Below are positions 5,985 to 8,052 of a stretch of DNA of 8,052 nucleotides, piece by piece (the first letter of the stretch is position 1; each line of letters begins with the position of its first letter). The translations under genes were made by a program, and so were the position numbers. The stretch is from Nitrospirota bacterium (lineage in GTDB: Bacteria; Nitrospinota_A; UBA7883; JACRGQ01), in the NCBI GenBank assembly GCA_024275775.1, contig JAJRYM010000065.1, positions 1 to 8,052 on the forward strand, read 5' to 3'. The notes beneath the pieces are model-generated. The model made no database searches. It was given only the letters and a program-made list of their open reading frames with translations, and was not told the DNA's origin.

Positions 5985-6707
5985 ATGAAGAGAGAGCAAC
6001 TGAGGTTCAGCCTTACGCTTCCGGAGAGGGAGCTCTATAAGCTGGAGCGGTTTTTTGAAGGGGAATCAAACAGAATACCGGCCTCGGCCGCCGGGATGTT
6101 CGGTTCGGACGATTCCATAAGAAGCCTTGTTATAACCGGCCCTGCGGGAAGCGGGAAAAGCCATCTGCTAAAAGGGATATCCCTAAAACCGGGGAAACAG
6201 GAAAAAGTTTACGCCTCCGCCGTAAATCTGGCCGCGCTCCCGGAAACAGAGCTGAAACGGGCGATGGAATTCCTGGCCCGCCACGATATCGTCTGCATGG
6301 ACGACCTCGATTCGGTCAACGAAAACTCCCTGCCTTTTTTCAATGAGATGTTCAACCTTTTCAACAGCCTTTCCGAAAAAGAGGCGCATCTTGCCGTGGC
6401 GATGAACCGGTCTCCAGCAATGGTTTCGTTTCTTCCCGACTACCTTTCAAGCAGGCTCCTTTCGGGGATGGTCGTAAAAATCCAAAAGCCCGGAGATGAA
6501 GAAAAAAAGGAGATTATAAAAAAACTGGCGGCCGACAGGCAGATTGCGCTTACCCCCCGCGGAGCCGAATTCATTCTTGAGCGGGCCGGCCGTTCCATAG
6601 GAGAGCTCGTTAAACTTGTGGAAGAGATAGACGGCGCCGTTTCGCCGCATGCCGGCTCGGTAGGTTTACAACTTATTAAGCGCGTGATAGAGTCGAATCA
6701 CCGATGA
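5985..6707 (+). CDS. hda: Hda-like DnaA-related AAA+ ATPase (replication initiation regulator)
   Basis: A 240-aa protein with only the AAA+ part of DnaA, lacking the DNA-binding domain IV, as in Hda. Hda binds the loaded sliding clamp and stimulates ATP hydrolysis by DnaA, preventing re-initiation. Residues 5-10 (QLRFSL), followed by TLPE, sit where E. coli Hda has its clamp-binding QLSLPL followed by YLPD. The Walker A is GPAGSGKS (52-59), Walker B is VCMDDLD (103-109) and sensor 1 is at N141 (AMNRSP). The arginine finger is R157 in PDYLSSRLLSG, which lines up with PDLASRLDWG of Hda, and sensor 2 is near R203 (GRSIGEL). The ATG at 5985 is preferred over the TTG at 5949: it places the clamp motif at the N-terminus, with a weak AAGAGA 8-10 bases upstream. 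The gene overlaps the zinc-ribbon gene by ATGA. It could instead be a more distant DnaA-like regulator; functional Hda equivalence is inferred. Confidence 0.78.
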   Translation: MKREQLRFSLTLPERELYKLERFFEGESNRIPASAAGMFGSDDSIRSLVITGPAGSGKSHLLKGISLKPGKQEKVYASAVNLAALPETELKRAMEFLARHDIVCMDDLDSVNENSLPFFNEMFNLFNSLSEKEAHLAVAMNRSPAMVSFLPDYLSSRLLSGMVVKIQKPGDEEKKEIIKKLAADRQIALTPRGAEFILERAGRSIGELVKLVEEIDGAVSPHAGSVGLQLIKRVIESNHR

Positions 6708-7093
6708 GGAGGAGAAAAAGCGGAGGGAAAAACCGGTCGGAGCCGGTATGGCCGGTTGTCGAATGCCCCAACTGCGCCTGCCCGAACAGGCCTGACGATA
6801 TCCGGTGCATGTACTGTAGCTCCGCTCTCTCGACGCGCCCCGGAAAACGTCCGGCCGGAGCGTTCCTGAACGGACTCAGCTACCGTATCAGACAGCCCCG
6901 CTTCCAGAATTCCGCCGCGCGAACCGCCAAATCCGGTTCTGTACTGCTCGTTTCCATCGCGCTCATAATCGGCGGACTTTACCTCTTTTATTCGGCCATT
7001 ACCGGAGGCGGTTTTCTGAGCTTCTGCCTCGGCGTACTTTTCACCATATACGGAGGCGCGGCCCTTCTGAACATTTCCGGTAAAAAAGGCTAG
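6704..7093 (+). CDS. Small zinc-ribbon protein with two membrane helices
   Basis: A 129-aa protein not assignable to a named family. A basic N-terminus (MRRRKSGGKNR) is followed by a zinc-ribbon knuckle pair C21-x2-C24 ... C35-x2-C38 in the pattern CPNC...CMYC, typical of double-zinc-ribbon or zinc-ribbon membrane proteins. A basic linker follows at about 43-76. Two hydrophobic helices at about 79-98 and 103-122 are separated by a short glycine turn (TGGGF), so both ends should lie on the same side. The positive N-terminus and linker suggest the zinc ribbon is cytoplasmic. The ATG overlaps the stop of the hda-like gene (ATGA) with no Shine-Dalgarno sequence of its own, suggesting coupled translation and a related expression need. 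Its stop is shared with the convergent MEMO gene. The function is unknown; protein or nucleic acid binding near the membrane is possible. Confidence 0.7.
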   Translation: MRRRKSGGKNRSEPVWPVVECPNCACPNRPDDIRCMYCSSALSTRPGKRPAGAFLNGLSYRIRQPRFQNSAARTAKSGSVLLVSIALIIGGLYLFYSAITGGGFLSFCLGVLFTIYGGAALLNISGKKG

Positions 7094-7896
7094 GCTACGG
7101 TAAATCCGCCGTAACCGACCACCGAATCCCTGCTTCCGCCGGTATCGCCCGATGTGGCGTATTTAACCAGCTCCGCTTTGCCTGCGCCGAGGTCGCCGCA
7201 CGCTTTTAGCAGAACCGCCACCGGCGTTCCACCGCACAGCGCGTGAGCGGTTTTAACCCAGCTGAGAACTCTTTTGTAATCCATAGATTCGATTATTTTT
7301 ATCGAATCGGCATCTATTCTTCTCGCCTGTTCGTCCGGCAGAAAATGGGTCATGTCGGTGCTGGCCACCACCAGCGCCCCGTGTTCATCCGCGGCCGACG
7401 CTATCGCCGAACCGAGCCGGTGAACAGTATCGGCGTCGTCCGTAAAAAGGCTTATCGGCACGATTTTCACCGCCGGATTTCTCGCGCAGAGAAACGGTAC
7501 GATAACCTCTATCGAATGCTCCAAGGCGTGCGCCATGTTGTCGAATCGCACGTCGGGGCAGTCGTCGGCGATATCGCCGGCTATTTCCATGTTGACCGGC
7601 ACCGTTCCGAACGGAAAGCTCCAGCCGTCGGAACTGTCTATGGCCGCCTTCGCGCCGAGGCCGTGATGGTTCGGCCCCACGAGAATCACGTTTTCAGGCA
7701 CTTCGATGGATCCGAAAACCGCCCCCGCCACAGGCCCGGAATAGACCCACCCGGCGTGAGGGGAGATGGCGCCTGCCACCGTTCCTTTCAGCCCTTCGCT
7801 TTCGCCCAGATGGAAGTCGAGCGCTTTGAAAATTTTTTCTTTCGATGCCGGATAAAAACTCCCGGCCACCGCCGGCTCCCTAATTCGACCAGCCAT
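7090..7896 (-). CDS. amrB: MEMO1 / AmmeMemoRadiSam system protein B family protein
   Basis: A 268-aa protein of the MEMO1 family (AmmeMemoRadiSam system protein B), related in fold to the LigB-type non-haem iron dioxygenases. The bacterial function is not settled. Family landmarks are REPAVAGSFYPAS at the N-terminus, SPHAGWVYSGPVAG (H47), GPNHHG (H77/H78), LEHSIEVIVPFL (H127), STDMTHF (H184) and HALCGGTP (C221). The histidines in SPHAGW, PNHHG and DMTHF plus the cysteine correspond to the metal-binding set described for human MEMO1. The C-terminus GDTGGSRDSVVGYGGF is also typical. The start is ATG 7896, with a strong AGGAGGGG at 7901-7908 ending 4 bases away; an in-frame ATG at 7944 would put this ribosome site inside the gene. 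The usual partners, an AMMECR1 protein and a radical SAM enzyme, are not adjacent in the window. Confidence 0.9.
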   Translation of the reverse strand: MAGRIREPAVAGSFYPASKEKIFKALDFHLGESEGLKGTVAGAISPHAGWVYSGPVAGAVFGSIEVPENVILVGPNHHGLGAKAAIDSSDGWSFPFGTVPVNMEIAGDIADDCPDVRFDNMAHALEHSIEVIVPFLCARNPAVKIVPISLFTDDADTVHRLGSAIASAADEHGALVVASTDMTHFLPDEQARRIDADSIKIIESMDYKRVLSWVKTAHALCGGTPVAVLLKACGDLGAGKAELVKYATSGDTGGSRDSVVGYGGFTVA

Positions 7897-7902
7897 TGTT
7901 CC

Positions 7903-7908
7903 CCTCCT
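7903..7908 (-). promoter_or_regulatory. Strong Shine-Dalgarno site that fixes the MEMO gene start
   Basis: On the minus strand AGGAGG lies 6 bases before ATG 7896 and is the best ribosome site in the window. It overlaps the TAG stop (7909-7907) of the small ORF upstream, an arrangement compatible with translational coupling. Confidence 0.7.
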
Positions 7909-7975
7909 AAAATCTATTATGCTCTTCGGGAAAAGCTCCGGCAAGAATCAAAAACTCTATTTCATTTTCACCCAT
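7907..7975 (-). CDS. Possible 22-codon small ORF upstream of the MEMO gene
   Basis: ATG at 7975-7973 opens 22 codons, with a start MGENEIEFLILAGAFP and an acidic-to-polar end, closing at TAG 7909-7907. An AGGAA at 7984-7988 lies 8 bases before the ATG, a sensible ribosome-site spacing. The start overlaps the last codons of the partial gene upstream in another frame, and its stop overlaps the MEMO ribosome site, so it fills the gap exactly. Such short frames also arise by chance. It could be a leader peptide, a small protein, or nothing. Confidence 0.22.
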   Translation of the reverse strand: MGENEIEFLILAGAFPEEHNRF

Positions 7976-8052
7976 ACGGTTTCTTCCTGCCTGTAGAAAC
8001 CGAGTAGCGCCAGCTTTCCGCCCGCCACAGCCTTTTTCGCCAGCGGGATTTC
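7957..8052 (-). CDS. 3' end of an unidentified gene running off the window
   Basis: The minus-strand frame is open from the window edge (8052) to TAG at 7959-7957, giving 31 residues: EIPLAKKAVAGGKLALLG followed by FYRQEETVWVKMK. The composition (alternating hydrophobic and charged residues, GC-ending codons as in the neighbours) reads like a real C-terminus, perhaps ending in a beta strand. It has the same orientation as the MEMO gene 60 bases downstream, so the two may be co-transcribed. The fragment is too short to assign a family. Confidence 0.45.
   Translation of the reverse strand, partial: EIPLAKKAVAGGKLALLGFYRQEETVWVKMK

Noticed and set aside
7897..7944. N-terminal extension of the MEMO protein from ATG 7944
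   Set aside because: The extension would contain the strong AGGAGGGG ribosome site, and the family N-terminus (REPAVAGSFYP) fits a start at 7896.
7243..8007. A 254-codon + strand open frame opposite the MEMO gene
   Set aside because: It covers the well-supported MEMO gene, is rich in Arg, His and Gly as expected for an antisense shadow, and shows no family motif or ribosome site.
1..8052. CRISPR array, tRNA or rRNA genes, insertion sequence or att-site repeats, or a defence system
   Set aside because: No spaced direct repeats, cloverleaf-like sequence, transposase, integrase or terminal inverted repeats were seen by eye on either strand. The gene set is mostly housekeeping.

Overview
The window looks like ordinary chromosome from a Gram-negative bacterium. 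It is moderately GC-rich, densely packed, and mostly housekeeping. The Hda-type replication ATPase, the endonuclease-type MutL, the fused HisIE and the bactofilin/TPR envelope-type protein would fit a proteobacterial, deltaproteobacterial or neighbouring lineage. That placement is inference; no rRNA or other phylogenetic marker is present. I see no CRISPR array, tRNA, rRNA, insertion sequence, prophage gene or recognisable defence island.

Left part (1-1682). The 3' end of hisF overlaps hisIE by 4 bp, forming the tail of a histidine operon on the + strand. It converges on a minus-strand gene for a cysteine-cluster (YkgJ-type) protein. That protein is an internal tandem duplication whose first copy has lost most of its metal-binding cysteines.

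Middle part (1683-4071). A short divergent intergenic region with a perfect 14-bp inverted repeat leads into a macro-domain gene. It is followed by a large gene encoding an unusual chimera: an N-terminal bactofilin domain, a basic stretch, one membrane helix and a long C-terminal TPR array. Polymer-forming and TPR halves would lie on opposite faces of the inner membrane. This gene has no Shine-Dalgarno sequence and may be leaderless.

Right part (4072-8052). mutL (minus strand) is divergent from an hda-like gene. The 140-bp gap holds a good sigma70-type promoter for mutL, and a 17-bp inverted repeat sits on its -10 box. The Hda-like ATPase keeps a clamp-binding-like N-terminus and overlaps by 4 bp a small zinc-ribbon/two-helix membrane protein. 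That gene in turn shares its last 4 bases (CTAG, both stop codons) with a convergent MEMO1/AmmeMemoRadiSam-B gene. Upstream of the MEMO gene are a possible 22-codon small ORF and the 3' end of an unidentified gene that runs off the window.

The items most worth a second look are the bactofilin-TM-TPR fusion, the duplicated and decayed cysteine-cluster protein, the operator-like repeat on the mutL promoter, and the hda/zinc-ribbon pair. None amounts to a clear new multi-gene system.
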